Positions 40,885 to 49,374 of a stretch of DNA of 64,000 nucleotides are shown here, piece by piece. Each line of letters begins with the position of its first letter. Positions within the stretch are counted from its first letter, which is position 1. This DNA is from Tsukamurella tyrosinosolvens (GTDB taxonomy: Bacteria > Actinomycetota > Actinomycetes > Mycobacteriales > Mycobacteriaceae): positions 3,720,001 to 3,784,000 of the forward strand of contig NZ_FNSA01000003.1 in the NCBI RefSeq assembly GCF_900104775.1. Reading direction: 5' to 3'. Made by a program: the position numbers and the translations under genes. Under the pieces are notes generated by a model. It was given only the letters and a program-made list of their open reading frames with translations. It searched no databases and was not told the origin of the DNA.

Positions 40885-41625
40885 ATGTGTGACCCGCTGC
40901 CCCTGACCGGCGAGCGAACCGTTCCCGGTATCCCCGAGGAGAACTACTGGTTCCGCCGGCACGAGATCGCCTACCTCGCGATCGTCGACCGCTACGCCGG
41001 GAAGTCGGTCTTCGAGGCCGGCAGCGGCGAGGGCTACGGCGCCGCGATGCTGGCCGACGGCGGCGCGACCGTGACCGCGCTCGACTACGACGAATCGGCC
41101 GTCGCGCACGTGCGCGCCGCGTACCCGTCGGTGACCATGCTGCACGGCAATCTCGCCGAGCTGCCTCTGGAGGACGCCTCCGTCGACGCCGTCGTGAACT
41201 TCCAGGTGATCGAGCACCTGTGGGACCAGCCGCAGTTCCTCCGCGAGGTGGCCCGCATCCTGCGCCCCGGCGGCGAGCTCGCGATCTCCACCCCGAACCG
41301 CGTCACCTTCTCCCCCGGCCGCGACACCCCGCTCAACCCCTTCCACACCCGCGAGCTCAACTCGGCCGAGCTGGTCGAGCTCCTCGAGGACTCGGGCCTG
41401 ACGGTCACGGAGAAGCTCGGCGTCTTCCACGGCGCGCGCCTGGCCGAGCTGGACCGCCGCCACGGCGGCAGCTTCATCGACGCGCAGATCGAGCGGTCGC
41501 TCGCCGGCGAGCCCTGGCCCGAGGAGCTGTCGAACGACGTCGCCGCCGTCGCCGCGCAGGACTTCGACCTCCGCGCCGACGCCCCGGACAGCCTCGACCT
41601 GTTCTTCTACGCGAGGAAGCCGTGA
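40885..41625 (+). CDS. SAM-dependent methyltransferase (Rv3030-like, MGLP cluster)
   Basis: 246 residues from the ATG at 40885, with TAGGCT seven bases upstream (leaderless); an earlier ATG at 40849 is unlikely. The SAM motif is VFEAGSGEGYGAAMLADGGATVTALDYDESA, with a later VVNFQVIEHLWDQPQFLREVARILRPGGELAISTPN. The homologue heads the methylglucose lipopolysaccharide cluster Rv3030-Rv3037c in M. tuberculosis, where it is proposed to methylate glucose units. Its stop overlaps the next start by four bases (GTGA). Confidence 0.88.
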   Translation: MCDPLPLTGERTVPGIPEENYWFRRHEIAYLAIVDRYAGKSVFEAGSGEGYGAAMLADGGATVTALDYDESAVAHVRAAYPSVTMLHGNLAELPLEDASVDAVVNFQVIEHLWDQPQFLREVARILRPGGELAISTPNRVTFSPGRDTPLNPFHTRELNSAELVELLEDSGLTVTEKLGVFHGARLAELDRRHGGSFIDAQIERSLAGEPWPEELSNDVAAVAAQDFDLRADAPDSLDLFFYARKP

Positions 41626-43148
41626 CCGCCGGGCGCGAGCCCGGGATGATCGCCTTCGTCCTGCACTCCCACCTGCCGTGGCTCGCCCACCACGGCGCGT
41701 GGCCCGTCGGCGAGGAATGGCTGTACCAGTCCTGGGCGGCCTCCTACCTGCCGATGGCGGAGATGCTCGACCGGCTCGCGGCGGAGGGCCGCACCGACCA
41801 GCTCACGCTCGGCGTGACCCCCGTCCTCGCGGCGCAGCTCGACGACCCGTACTGCCTCGAGGCCATGCACCACTACCTCGGCAACTGGCAGCTCCGCGCT
41901 CACGAGGCCGCGCTCTCCGGTCGCCCCGCCGCGGCCGAGCTCGGTGCGCGCGAGCACCGCAACGCCGCGCACGCGCTCGACCTGTTCGAGACGCGGTGGC
42001 GGCACGGCGGCACCCCCGTCCTGCGGCGGCTCGCGGACGCCGGCACCGTCGAACTGCTCGGCGGGCCGCTCGCGCACCCCTTCCAGCCCCTACTCCATCC
42101 CCGCCTCCGCGAGCTCTCGCTGCGTGAGGGCCTGGCCTACGGCACGGCCCGGCTGGGCGCGCCCGCACGGACCGGGATCTGGGCGCCCGAATGCGCCTAC
42201 AAGCCCGGCATGGAGTCCGGGTACGAGGCCGCCGGCGTCACGCACTTCATGGTCGACGGCCCGACCCTCGGCGGCGACACGGCGCTGGCCCGCCCCGTCG
42301 GCGAGTCCTCCGTCCTCGCGTTCGGCCGGGACCTGCCCGTCAGCTATCGGGTGTGGTCGCCCAAGTCCGGTTACCCCGGCCACGCCGCCTACCGAGACTT
42401 CTACGCGCACGACCACGCCACCGGCCTCAAGCCCAGCCGAGTGACCGGCAAGAACGTGGCCGAGGCGGACAAGGCGCCCTACGACCCCGCACGGGCCGAC
42501 GCCGCGATCGACAAGCACGTCGCCGACTTCGTGGACACCGTCGTCGCCCGGGTGCGGTCCGAGAGCGCGCGGATCGGACGCGACGCCCTCGTCGTGGCGG
42601 CCTTCGACACCGAGCTCTTCGGGCACTGGTGGTACGAGGGCCCGATCTGGCTCGAGCGCGTCCTGCGCGCCCTGCCCGAGGCCGGCGTCCGCGTCGGCAC
42701 CCTGCGCTCCGCCGCGGAGGCCGGGTACGTGGGCGAGGCCCGGGAGATCCCGGCCAGCTCGTGGGGCTCGGGCAAGGATTGGCACGTCTGGGACGGCCCG
42801 CTCGTGCGCGAGTTCGTCGAGCTCAACGAGGAGATCACCACGACGGTACTGCGGGTCCTGGACAAGCGGGCCGGGCGGACGCGGGACGTGGTGAGTGACC
42901 AGGTGCTGCAGGAGGCGCTGCTGTGCCTGCAGTCCGACTGGCCGTTCATGGTCTCCAAGGACACCGCCGCCGCGTACGCCCGCGACCGCGCCTACAAGCA
43001 CGCGCACGCCCTGCGGGAGATCGCCGAGGCCGCCGAACGGGGAGACGAGTCCCGCGCCGTCGCACTGGCCCGCACCTGGCGGCTCGCCGACGACCCGTTC
43101 CCCGGCCTCGACGCCCGCCGTCTCCCCGCACCCCTGGGAGGGTTCTGA
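41622..43148 (+). CDS. GH57 alpha-glucan branching-type enzyme (Rv3031-like)
   Basis: 508 residues from the GTG at 41622 that overlaps the methyltransferase stop. Family 57 glycoside hydrolase marks: LHSHLPW at the start; the nucleophile Glu190 in GIWAPECAYKPG; and the acid Asp329 in FDTELFGHWWYEGP. A C-terminal helical domain (QVLQEALLCLQSDWPFM) follows. In mycobacteria the homologue belongs to the MGLP gene cluster and probably shapes the alpha-1,4-glucan chain. Cytoplasmic. It is one base from the glycosyltransferase gene. Confidence 0.92.
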   Translation: MTAGREPGMIAFVLHSHLPWLAHHGAWPVGEEWLYQSWAASYLPMAEMLDRLAAEGRTDQLTLGVTPVLAAQLDDPYCLEAMHHYLGNWQLRAHEAALSGRPAAAELGAREHRNAAHALDLFETRWRHGGTPVLRRLADAGTVELLGGPLAHPFQPLLHPRLRELSLREGLAYGTARLGAPARTGIWAPECAYKPGMESGYEAAGVTHFMVDGPTLGGDTALARPVGESSVLAFGRDLPVSYRVWSPKSGYPGHAAYRDFYAHDHATGLKPSRVTGKNVAEADKAPYDPARADAAIDKHVADFVDTVVARVRSESARIGRDALVVAAFDTELFGHWWYEGPIWLERVLRALPEAGVRVGTLRSAAEAGYVGEAREIPASSWGSGKDWHVWDGPLVREFVELNEEITTTVLRVLDKRAGRTRDVVSDQVLQEALLCLQSDWPFMVSKDTAAAYARDRAYKHAHALREIAEAAERGDESRAVALARTWRLADDPFPGLDARRLPAPLGGF

Positions 43149-43149
43149 C

Positions 43150-44457
43150 ATGCGCGTCCTGCTCGTCTCCTGGGAGTACCCGCCCGTCGTGGTCGGCGGC
43201 CTCGGCCGGCACGTCCACCACCTCGCGCTGCAGCTGCGCGACCAGGGCCACGACGTGGTCGTCGTCTCGCGCCAGCCGACCGGCACCGACCCGCGCAGCC
43301 ACCCGACGTCCGACGCCGTCGTCGACGGGATCCGCGTCATCATGGCGGCCGAGGATCCGCTGGCCCTCGACTTCGGCACGGACATGATGCCGTGGGTGCT
43401 GTCGATGGGGCACTCGATGTTGCGCGCGGGCCTGCGGCTGGCCGGGTACAACCCCACCGCCGGCGAGGACGCGCTGCACGGCGCCGGCGCCGTCGGCCGG
43501 CCCTGGGTGCCCGACGTGGTTCACGCCCACGACTGGCTGGCGGCCCACGCGGCCGTCGGGCTCGCGGAGGCCTTCGACACGCCCCTCGTCGCGACGATCC
43601 ACGCCACGGAGGCGGGCCGGCACAGCGGCTGGGTCTCCGGGCCGGTCAACCGGCAGGTGCACTCGACCGAGTGGTGGCTCGCCAACGAGGCCGACGCGGT
43701 GATCACCTGCTCGCGGTCCATGTCCGACGAGGTCAACCGCCTGTTCGGGCCGGGGCTCGCGCAGCTGCACACCATCGCGAACGGCATCGACGCCACGGCC
43801 TGGCCCTACCGGGACCGGTCCCGCGCCGCGGCCCGACGGGGCGCGCCCCGCCTGCTGTACGTCGGCCGGCTGGAGTACGAGAAGGGCGTGCAGGACCTCA
43901 TCGCCGCGCTGGCCCGCGTGCGCCGCACGCATCCCGGGACGACACTGACGGTGGCGGGCGACGGGACGCAGGCCGCGTGGCTGCGCGAGGTCGCGCGGGA
44001 GCAGCGGGTCCTGCGGGCCGTCGAGTTCACGGGCGCGCTGGACCACGAGGAGCTCGTCGCGCAGCTGCATTCGGCGGACGCCCTGGTGATCCCGTCGCGG
44101 TACGAGCCCTTCGGCATCGTCGCGCTCGAGGGCGCCGCGACCGGCATCCCCGTGATCGCGACCACCGCCGGTGGCCTCGCCGACTTCATTCGCACCGGCG
44201 AGACGGGGCTGTCCGTCGAGCCCGCCGACGTGCCCGGCCTCACCGCCGCGATCCGCACCCTGCTCGACGACCCCGCGTCGTCGTACGCCGGGGCCGCCGC
44301 CGCGCGCGCCGAGGTCGAGGAGCTCACCTGGGAGGCCGTCGCCCACGAGACGGCGCAGGTCTACCTCGCCGCGAAGCGACGTCCGCGCACCCCGCTCGGC
44401 CGGCGGGTGATCGACGAGCGGCCGCTCCCCGAGCGCGACCCCACCAACCCGCTGTAG
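43150..44457 (+). CDS. GT4-type alpha-glucosyltransferase (Rv3032-like)
   Basis: 435 residues. GT-B fold with SWEYPPVVVGGLGRHVHHLA at the start (donor/acceptor loop of glycogen-synthase-like GT4 enzymes), VVHAHDWLAAHAAVGLA, and LLYVGRLEYEKGVQDLIAALA. The nucleotide-sugar site reads SRYEPFGIVALEGAATGIPVIATTAGGLADFI. Rv3032 is the alpha-1,4-glucosyltransferase proposed to elongate MGLP and glycogen in M. tuberculosis. The third gene of a tightly packed three-gene operon. Confidence 0.93.
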   Translation: MRVLLVSWEYPPVVVGGLGRHVHHLALQLRDQGHDVVVVSRQPTGTDPRSHPTSDAVVDGIRVIMAAEDPLALDFGTDMMPWVLSMGHSMLRAGLRLAGYNPTAGEDALHGAGAVGRPWVPDVVHAHDWLAAHAAVGLAEAFDTPLVATIHATEAGRHSGWVSGPVNRQVHSTEWWLANEADAVITCSRSMSDEVNRLFGPGLAQLHTIANGIDATAWPYRDRSRAAARRGAPRLLYVGRLEYEKGVQDLIAALARVRRTHPGTTLTVAGDGTQAAWLREVAREQRVLRAVEFTGALDHEELVAQLHSADALVIPSRYEPFGIVALEGAATGIPVIATTAGGLADFIRTGETGLSVEPADVPGLTAAIRTLLDDPASSYAGAAAARAEVEELTWEAVAHETAQVYLAAKRRPRTPLGRRVIDERPLPERDPTNPL

Positions 44458-44473
44458 CGGCGGACTGACCTGG

Positions 44474-44496
44474 GGATTGTGCAATATCACGAATCC
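44474..44496. promoter_or_regulatory. AT-rich inverted repeat upstream of the GNAT gene
   Basis: GGATT-GTG and CAC-G-AATCC arms enclose CAATAT, which could serve as a -10. It lies about 70 bases before the chosen GNAT start. Operator or promoter; role uncertain. Confidence 0.35.
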
Positions 44497-44566
44497 TGTG
44501 GCACGGTCGATTCATGACAGCGCGACCGTTAGGCCTCCTTCCCACCGACCACGGGAAGCGCCGCGC

Positions 44567-45094
44567 GTGCTGATCCGGAACGAGACGCCCGACGACCACA
44601 CCGCGGTCGCGGAGGTGCATCGGAGCGCGTTCGCCCCCATGCCGCCGCCCGGGCGCACCGAGCCGCTGGAGGTCGTCCTCGTCGAGGCGCTGCGGCTGAG
44701 CGGCGCCTGGATCGACGAGCTGTCGTTCGTCGCCGAGGACGACGACGGCGGCGTAATCGGCCACGTGTGTCTCACCCGTGCCGCGGTGGGTGAGACGGCG
44801 GTGCTCGCGGCGGGCCCGCTGGGCGTTCGCTCCGAGGTGCAGGCCCAGGGCACCGGATCGGCGCTGATCCTGGCGGCGCTCGGCGCGGCCGACGCCCTCG
44901 GCGAGCGGCTCGTAGCACTGCTCGGGCACAAGGACTACTACCCGCGCTTCGGCTTCGTCCCCGGCTCCGAGGTGGGCATCGTGCCCGACGTCGCGGAGTG
45001 GTCGGGCGACTCGTTCATGGTGCGCACGCTCGGCGCGTACACGCCCGACGTGCGGGGCGAGTTCCATTACGCCCGCCCGTTCTACGTGCTGTAG
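44567..45094 (+). CDS. GNAT-family acetyltransferase, YhbS-like
   Basis: 175 residues from the GTG at 44567 (LIRNETPDDHTAVAEVHRSAF), with GGGAAG about ten bases upstream; starts at 44477 or 44498 would add a Pro/Arg-rich stretch that the family lacks. AAGPLGVRSEVQAQGTGSALILAALGAADALGERLVALLGHKDYYPRFGFVPG contains the acetyl-CoA loop (QAQGTGSAL) and the YYPRFGF motif of the YhbS branch. Substrate unknown. It sits at the place where M. tuberculosis has Rv3033. Confidence 0.82.
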   Translation: MLIRNETPDDHTAVAEVHRSAFAPMPPPGRTEPLEVVLVEALRLSGAWIDELSFVAEDDDGGVIGHVCLTRAAVGETAVLAAGPLGVRSEVQAQGTGSALILAALGAADALGERLVALLGHKDYYPRFGFVPGSEVGIVPDVAEWSGDSFMVRTLGAYTPDVRGEFHYARPFYVL

Positions 45095-45113
45095 ATACGC
45101 CCGTCCGGCGCAA

Positions 45114-45674
45114 CTAGCGCTCGGTCAGCGCGGTCAGATCCAGCCTGACCGGATGCCCTGCAACCTGCAGCACCTGGACGCCTGAGAACTCCCCGTCGGC
45201 TTCGTACGCCCCGTCCACCAGGGTGAACGCCCGGAGCGAGGTCGGCGGATCGAGATCGACGATCCAGTAGTGCTGAATTCCCGCTTCGGCGTACTCGGCG
45301 AATTTCATCACCCGGTCGACACGCCGAGTACCGGCGGACAGCACTTCGACGGCCAGCCGGACGTCCTGCCCCGTCAGGCGCGCGGGATTCGCATCGACCA
45401 CAGCGGAATCGGCGACCACGATGTCCGGGATTCGCACGGTCAGCGGCTCCCTGGTCAGTACGACGTCGACCTCGGCGAGCGGCGCCAATCGGCGTGGCAA
45501 ATCCTCTTCCAGCCGGGCCAGCAGCCGGTGCAGCGCGCGCTGATGAAAGGCGTATCCCCTGGGTGACACGGTGCGAACCCCCTCGACGACCTCGATCTTC
45601 AGTCGCTCGTCCTCGGGAAGCTCACACCACTCGTCAAAGCTGTACAAGTGATCGCTCATCACCGGCATCGTCAT
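45114..45674 (-). CDS. Uma2-family putative restriction endonuclease-fold protein
   Basis: 186 residues from the ATG at 45674, chosen for its GGGGGAG ribosome site; a start nine codons earlier is less likely. The Uma2/DUF820 PD-(D/E)XK-like marks are present: YSFDEWCELPEDERLKIEVVEGV, TVRIPDIVVADSAV, and LAVEVLSAGTRRVDRVMKFAEYAEAGIQHYWIVD. The E...D...ExK-like residues would form the nuclease site. No partner gene or methylase is nearby, so it is not an obvious restriction system. Biological role unknown. Confidence 0.85.
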   Translation of the reverse strand: MTMPVMSDHLYSFDEWCELPEDERLKIEVVEGVRTVSPRGYAFHQRALHRLLARLEEDLPRRLAPLAEVDVVLTREPLTVRIPDIVVADSAVVDANPARLTGQDVRLAVEVLSAGTRRVDRVMKFAEYAEAGIQHYWIVDLDPPTSLRAFTLVDGAYEADGEFSGVQVLQVAGHPVRLDLTALTER

Positions 45675-45721
45675 GATCTCCCCCTCGCCTCGCGACGTCA
45701 CTGCAGGGTTGCACGGCCCAC

Positions 45722-45740
45722 CGACGAGTTTAGATCGTCG
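45722..45740. terminator. Weak inverted repeat between Uma2 and acetyltransferase genes
   Basis: CGACGA-GTTTAGA-TCGTCG lies just beyond the acetyltransferase stop and 48 bases before the Uma2 start. It could be a short terminator for the acetyltransferase or an operator for Uma2. Confidence 0.3.
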
Positions 45741-45759
45741 CTGGGCGCAGCGCCGTGAA

Positions 45760-46512
45760 TCATTCCGCGGGCAGCCCGCGGGCCTCGGCCTTCTTGCGCT
45801 CGATGTCGGCGAGGGCGCGCTCGAGCTCAGCGCGCTCGGCGACGTTCGCGTCCCACATGTCCTTGCGGTTCTTGACGACCTTCGCGGGCGAGCCGACGGC
45901 GATCGAGTACGGCGGGATCTCGCCGCGCACGACGGCGTGGGCGCCGAGCACGGAGCCGTGCCCGATGAGGGTGTTGCGGGTGACGGTGACCTTGGTGCCG
46001 ACCCAGGTGTCGCCGCCGATCCGGACGGGCCCCTTGACGATGCCCTGGTCCTTGATCGGAATGTGGATGTCGTCCATCTTGTGGTCGAAGTCGCAGATGT
46101 AGCACCAGTCGGCGACGAGCGAGGCGGGCCCGAACTCGATGTCGAGGTAGCAGTTGACCACGTTGTCGCGTCCGAAGACGGACTTGTCGCCGATGCGCAG
46201 CGAGCCCTCGTGGCAGCGGATCTTGTTCGAGTCGCCGATGTGCACCCAGCGGCCGATCTCCATTCGGCCGAGGCCGGGCGTCGCGTGGATCTCGACGTTC
46301 TTGCCGAGGAAGACCATGCCCTTGAGCACGATGTGCGGGTTCGCCAGTCTGAATTTCAGGAGGCGGGCGTACCGCACCAGGTACCACGGGGTGTAGGCCT
46401 TGTTCTTGAGGACCCAGCGCAGCGACGCGGGCGTGAGGAATCGCGCCTGCTGATCGGCCTGCCGCGCGTGCCGCCACCGTGATCGGTACGGGGCGTTCCA
46501 CATGCTCGTCAT
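45760..46512 (-). CDS. Left-handed beta-helix acetyltransferase (Rv3034c-like)
   Basis: 250 residues. Hexapeptide repeats run through residues about 60-215 (HIVLKGMVFLGKNVEIHATPGLGRMEIGRWVHIG, then GPVRIGGDTWVGTKVTVTRNTLIGHGSVLGAHAVVRGEIPPYSIAVGSPAKVV), the LbetaH acyltransferase fold of maltose/galactoside acetyltransferases. The Rv3034c homologue is in the MGLP cluster, where it may acetylate the sugar chain. A basic N-terminal extension and an acidic C-terminal helix flank the fold. TAGGCT lies seven bases before the ATG at 46512 (leaderless). Confidence 0.88.
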   Translation of the reverse strand: MTSMWNAPYRSRWRHARQADQQARFLTPASLRWVLKNKAYTPWYLVRYARLLKFRLANPHIVLKGMVFLGKNVEIHATPGLGRMEIGRWVHIGDSNKIRCHEGSLRIGDKSVFGRDNVVNCYLDIEFGPASLVADWCYICDFDHKMDDIHIPIKDQGIVKGPVRIGGDTWVGTKVTVTRNTLIGHGSVLGAHAVVRGEIPPYSIAVGSPAKVVKNRKDMWDANVAERAELERALADIERKKAEARGLPAE

Positions 46513-46611
46513 GGAGGGGAGCCTATCCGGCGGGTGCGCCGCGCCGGTCCGGTACGGTCGCCGCGCTAGTCTGTGGGGCGATCGTGGCAGTCACAGAGTC
46601 GAGGGAGACAC

Positions 46612-47943
46612 ATGCGGTTGGGTAGGCGCGCGCTCACACTGGGCGCGACGGTGGCCGCCGCCGCGGTGCTGGTCTCCTGCACGCCCGACGACACCTGGGT
46701 GTACGCGGACGACTCCGCCGCCTGGCCCGGCATGTACGGCGACTCCCGCAACAACTCCTACGCGGAGAAGGACGCCGCCTCCTCGCTGGTGCCGGCCTGG
46801 ACCCGCGACCTCGTCGGCCCGAACACGGTGCAGCCCGCGATCTCCAACCGCGGCATCGTCTCCGTGACCGCGCGCACCGAGACCGGCTGCAGCACGTTCA
46901 ACCTCGAACTCACCGTGGGCCGCAAGACCTACTGCCGCCGCGACGCGGCTGGCGCCGACCTGCAGGCCCCCGTCGTGGACCAGTTCGACTACACCTACCT
47001 CGGCATCCCCGGCTGGCTCTACAGCTTCAACGCGGACAACCAGGTGCGCTGGCGCTACCCCACCGCGGGCGCGCCGCTGTGGATCAAGCTGGCCGGCGAC
47101 AACACCGTGCTCGCCGTGACGCACCTCGGTCAGATGGTCCTCGTCGACACGCACGACGGGGACGCCGCCGGCGCCGCGATCGGGCTGTTCCCCCAGGTGT
47201 CCGCGAACGCGAACGGCGCGGGCCTCGAGGACTGCGCGACCAACGGCCCCGGCTGTCCGGTCTCGGGGCCGCCCGCCGTCGACACGCAGGCCGAGCGCGC
47301 CTTCGTGGTCGTTGGGGCGAAGGGCGGACCGTCGAAGGTGATGGCCGTCGACTACGACAAGAACGGCGGCGACCGGCACGACCTGCGGTACGCCTGGGAG
47401 CGCGCGGACCTGCCCGACGGTGCCATCGGCTCGCCCGCCCTCTCGTCGGACCGCTCGACCCTGTACGTGAACCTGCGGGGCGAGAAGCTGGCCGCGCTCG
47501 ACGCGAAGACCGGCGCCACCAAGTGGACGCACGACCTCGGGTACCAGAGCACGCTGCCGCCGTCGGTCTCGCCCGACGGGACGATCATCCCGGCCGCGCC
47601 GGGGCTGCACCGCGCCTCGTTCGTCGCGCTCAAGGACGAGGGCTCCAGCGTGCGCGAGGCCTTCAAGCGGACCGATGTCGCGATGGTCTCGCCGGTCACG
47701 CAGATCCGGGGCGGCGTCGGCTACGCGGTGGTCCGGTCCTGGGCGGCCGTGCAGTCGCAGCTCATCGAGTTCCGCACCGACACCGGCACCACGCTGCGCA
47801 CCTTCGACCTTCCGGACTCGGTGAAGTCCGCCTCGGGCGTCTCGATCGGGCCCGACGGTGAGCTGGTGACCGTCGGGAACGACGGGACCGTCTTCGCCTT
47901 CACCTCCGGTCGCCGCACAGGCGACAGCGTCGCGAAGAACTGA
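46612..47943 (+). CDS. PQQ-like beta-propeller lipoprotein (Rv3035-like)
   Basis: 443 residues from the ATG at 46612, with GAGGGA upstream. The signal MRLGRRALTLGATVAAAAVLVSC ends in a lipobox at Cys23. The rest is a repeat-built propeller: WLYSFNADNQVRWRYPT, VMAVDYDKNGGDRHDLRYAWE, KLAALDAKTGATKWTHDLGYQ and GTVFAFTSGRR are PQQ-type blades. Four further cysteines may form disulphides. Likely exported and membrane-anchored; a catalytic role is not evident. Divergent from the acetyltransferase gene, as in M. tuberculosis. Confidence 0.85.
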   Translation: MRLGRRALTLGATVAAAAVLVSCTPDDTWVYADDSAAWPGMYGDSRNNSYAEKDAASSLVPAWTRDLVGPNTVQPAISNRGIVSVTARTETGCSTFNLELTVGRKTYCRRDAAGADLQAPVVDQFDYTYLGIPGWLYSFNADNQVRWRYPTAGAPLWIKLAGDNTVLAVTHLGQMVLVDTHDGDAAGAAIGLFPQVSANANGAGLEDCATNGPGCPVSGPPAVDTQAERAFVVVGAKGGPSKVMAVDYDKNGGDRHDLRYAWERADLPDGAIGSPALSSDRSTLYVNLRGEKLAALDAKTGATKWTHDLGYQSTLPPSVSPDGTIIPAAPGLHRASFVALKDEGSSVREAFKRTDVAMVSPVTQIRGGVGYAVVRSWAAVQSQLIEFRTDTGTTLRTFDLPDSVKSASGVSIGPDGELVTVGNDGTVFAFTSGRRTGDSVAKN

Positions 47944-47953
47944 CGGCGCCGTC

Positions 47954-47968
47954 CGGCCCGCGGGGCCG
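47954..47968. terminator. Possible short terminator hairpin
   Basis: CGGCCC-GCG-GGGCCG about ten bases after the propeller lipoprotein stop. Short but GC-rich; no U-run. Confidence 0.35.
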
Positions 47969-48108
47969 TGCGGTGTTACGCCCGGATGACCCGCGGGGTT
48001 ACCCGCCCGTCACCGACACCTCATCGCGCTCCCCCGGTGCGCAGTGCGTTCGTGGGCCTCTCCACGATGGTGCGATCCGTTCACCGCCCTGCGAAGGAGC
48101 CCATCCCG

Positions 48109-49071
48109 ATGCCCATCACCGATCGCCGGATCACCCTGCGGTTCCTTGCCGCCCCCACCGACGTCGCGACCCTCGGCGGCGGCGTCCGCGGCGGCCGCGT
48201 CCTGGAGTGGATCGACAAGGCCGCCTACGCGTGCGCCGCCTCCTGGTCGGGCGGCTACTCCGTGACCGCGTACGTCGGCAACATCGGCTTCGGCCGCGAC
48301 ATCGCGTCGGGCGACGTGGTCGAGGTGCGGGCCACGCTGGTCTATACGGGCCGCAGCAGCATGCACATCCAGTGCGAGGTCGCCTCCGCCGATCCGCGGG
48401 TGGGGACGTTCACCGTCGCCAGCACCTGCCTGCTCGTCTTCGTCGCGGTCGACGAGGCCGGGAAGCCGACGCCGGTGCGACAGTGGCAGCCGGTTCTCGC
48501 CGAGGACGTCCGCGCCGCCGAGGAGGCCGAGGCCCGCACCGAGGTCCGGCAGCGGATCGCTGCGGCGATGGGCGGCGCCGATTACTCCCTCCCCACCGAG
48601 GCGGAGCGGCGCACCACCCGCTTCCTCGCCGCCCCCACGGACATCAACTGGGGCGGCAAGGCGCACGGCGGGCGGGTGATGGGCTGGATGGACGACGCGG
48701 CCTACCTGTGTGCGGCGGGCTGGAGCGGCGGCGAGGCGGTGACCGTCTACGTCGGCGGCGTGCGCTTCTACCGCCCGGTGCAGATCGGGCAGGTCATCGA
48801 GGTCTCGGCGCGCCTGCTGCACACGGGCCGGCAGACGATGCACGTCTCCGTCCACCTCGCGACGTGCTGGCCGCACGAGCACACTCCGCAGCCCGCGGCG
48901 CACGCCCTGCACGTGCTGGCGGCGCTCGACGCCGACGGCGACGCCACGGCGGTGCGGCCGTGGACGCCGCGCCTGCCCGGCGACGTGGCGCTCGATGCGC
49001 ACGCCCGCGAGCTCATCGCGATCCGGGGCCGGCGCAGCGCGTCGGCCGCGACCCGGATGGTGGCGATCTGA
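48109..49071 (+). CDS. Double-hotdog acyl-CoA thioesterase
   Basis: 320 residues from the ATG at 48109, with AAGGAG nine bases upstream. Two hotdog domains: residues about 5-130 (TLGGGVRGGRVLEWIDKAAYACAASWSGGYSVTAYVG) and about 165-300 (INWGGKAHGGRVMGWMDDAAYLCAAGWSGGEAVTVYVG). The internal repeat is obvious. Each copy has the (N/G)xxGxxxGGxxxxxxDxxA pattern of acyl-CoA thioesterase BFIT/YciA types. It probably hydrolyses acyl-CoA. Both catalytic aspartate positions (EWIDKAA, GWMDDAA) are kept, so both halves may be active. Confidence 0.87.
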   Translation: MPITDRRITLRFLAAPTDVATLGGGVRGGRVLEWIDKAAYACAASWSGGYSVTAYVGNIGFGRDIASGDVVEVRATLVYTGRSSMHIQCEVASADPRVGTFTVASTCLLVFVAVDEAGKPTPVRQWQPVLAEDVRAAEEAEARTEVRQRIAAAMGGADYSLPTEAERRTTRFLAAPTDINWGGKAHGGRVMGWMDDAAYLCAAGWSGGEAVTVYVGGVRFYRPVQIGQVIEVSARLLHTGRQTMHVSVHLATCWPHEHTPQPAAHALHVLAALDADGDATAVRPWTPRLPGDVALDAHARELIAIRGRRSASAATRMVAI

Positions 49072-49088
49072 CCGGCTAAGCTGGGCGC

Positions 49089-49355
49089 ATGGTCCGGCAG
49101 CCCCTCACCCCCGAACAGATCGCCGCGGGGCGGCGTCTGGGGGCGCGGCTGCGCACGGCCCGGGGCGGTCGCCGGCCCGACGAGGTGGCCCGCGCGGCCG
49201 GGATCTCCCCGGAGACGCTGCGCAAGATCGAGACCGGCCGGATGGCGACGCCCGCGTTCGGCACCGTCGTCGCGCTGGCGGCCGTGCTGGGCGAGCCCCT
49301 GGACGCCCTGGCGGCGGAGTACCTCGACGCGGAGCGGTTCAGCCCCACCGGCTAG
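49089..49355 (+). CDS. XRE-family HTH regulator
   Basis: 88 residues. RLGARLRTARGGRRPDEVARAAGISPETLRKIETGRMATPAFGTVVALAAVLGEPLDALA is a clear Cro/CI-type helix-turn-helix; little else is present. TAAGCT six bases before the ATG at 49089 suggests a leaderless mRNA. It lies 17 bases after the thioesterase stop and 19 before a methionine aminopeptidase gene, with an AT-rich palindrome in that last gap, so it may regulate the peptidase. Confidence 0.87.
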   Translation: MVRQPLTPEQIAAGRRLGARLRTARGGRRPDEVARAAGISPETLRKIETGRMATPAFGTVVALAAVLGEPLDALAAEYLDAERFSPTG

Positions 49356-49360
49356 TGCGT

Positions 49361-49374
49361 GGTATTTTAATACC
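49361..49374. promoter_or_regulatory. AT-rich palindrome directly before map
   Basis: GGTATT-TT-AATACC abuts the ATG at 49375. It is strikingly AT-rich against the surrounding DNA and spans the place where a -10 would act. Likely an operator, perhaps for the XRE protein encoded just upstream. Confidence 0.6.

Noticed and set aside
45114-45674. A restriction-modification system around Uma2
   Set aside because: No methyltransferase of the DNA type or partner nuclease is nearby; the adjacent enzymes act on sugars.
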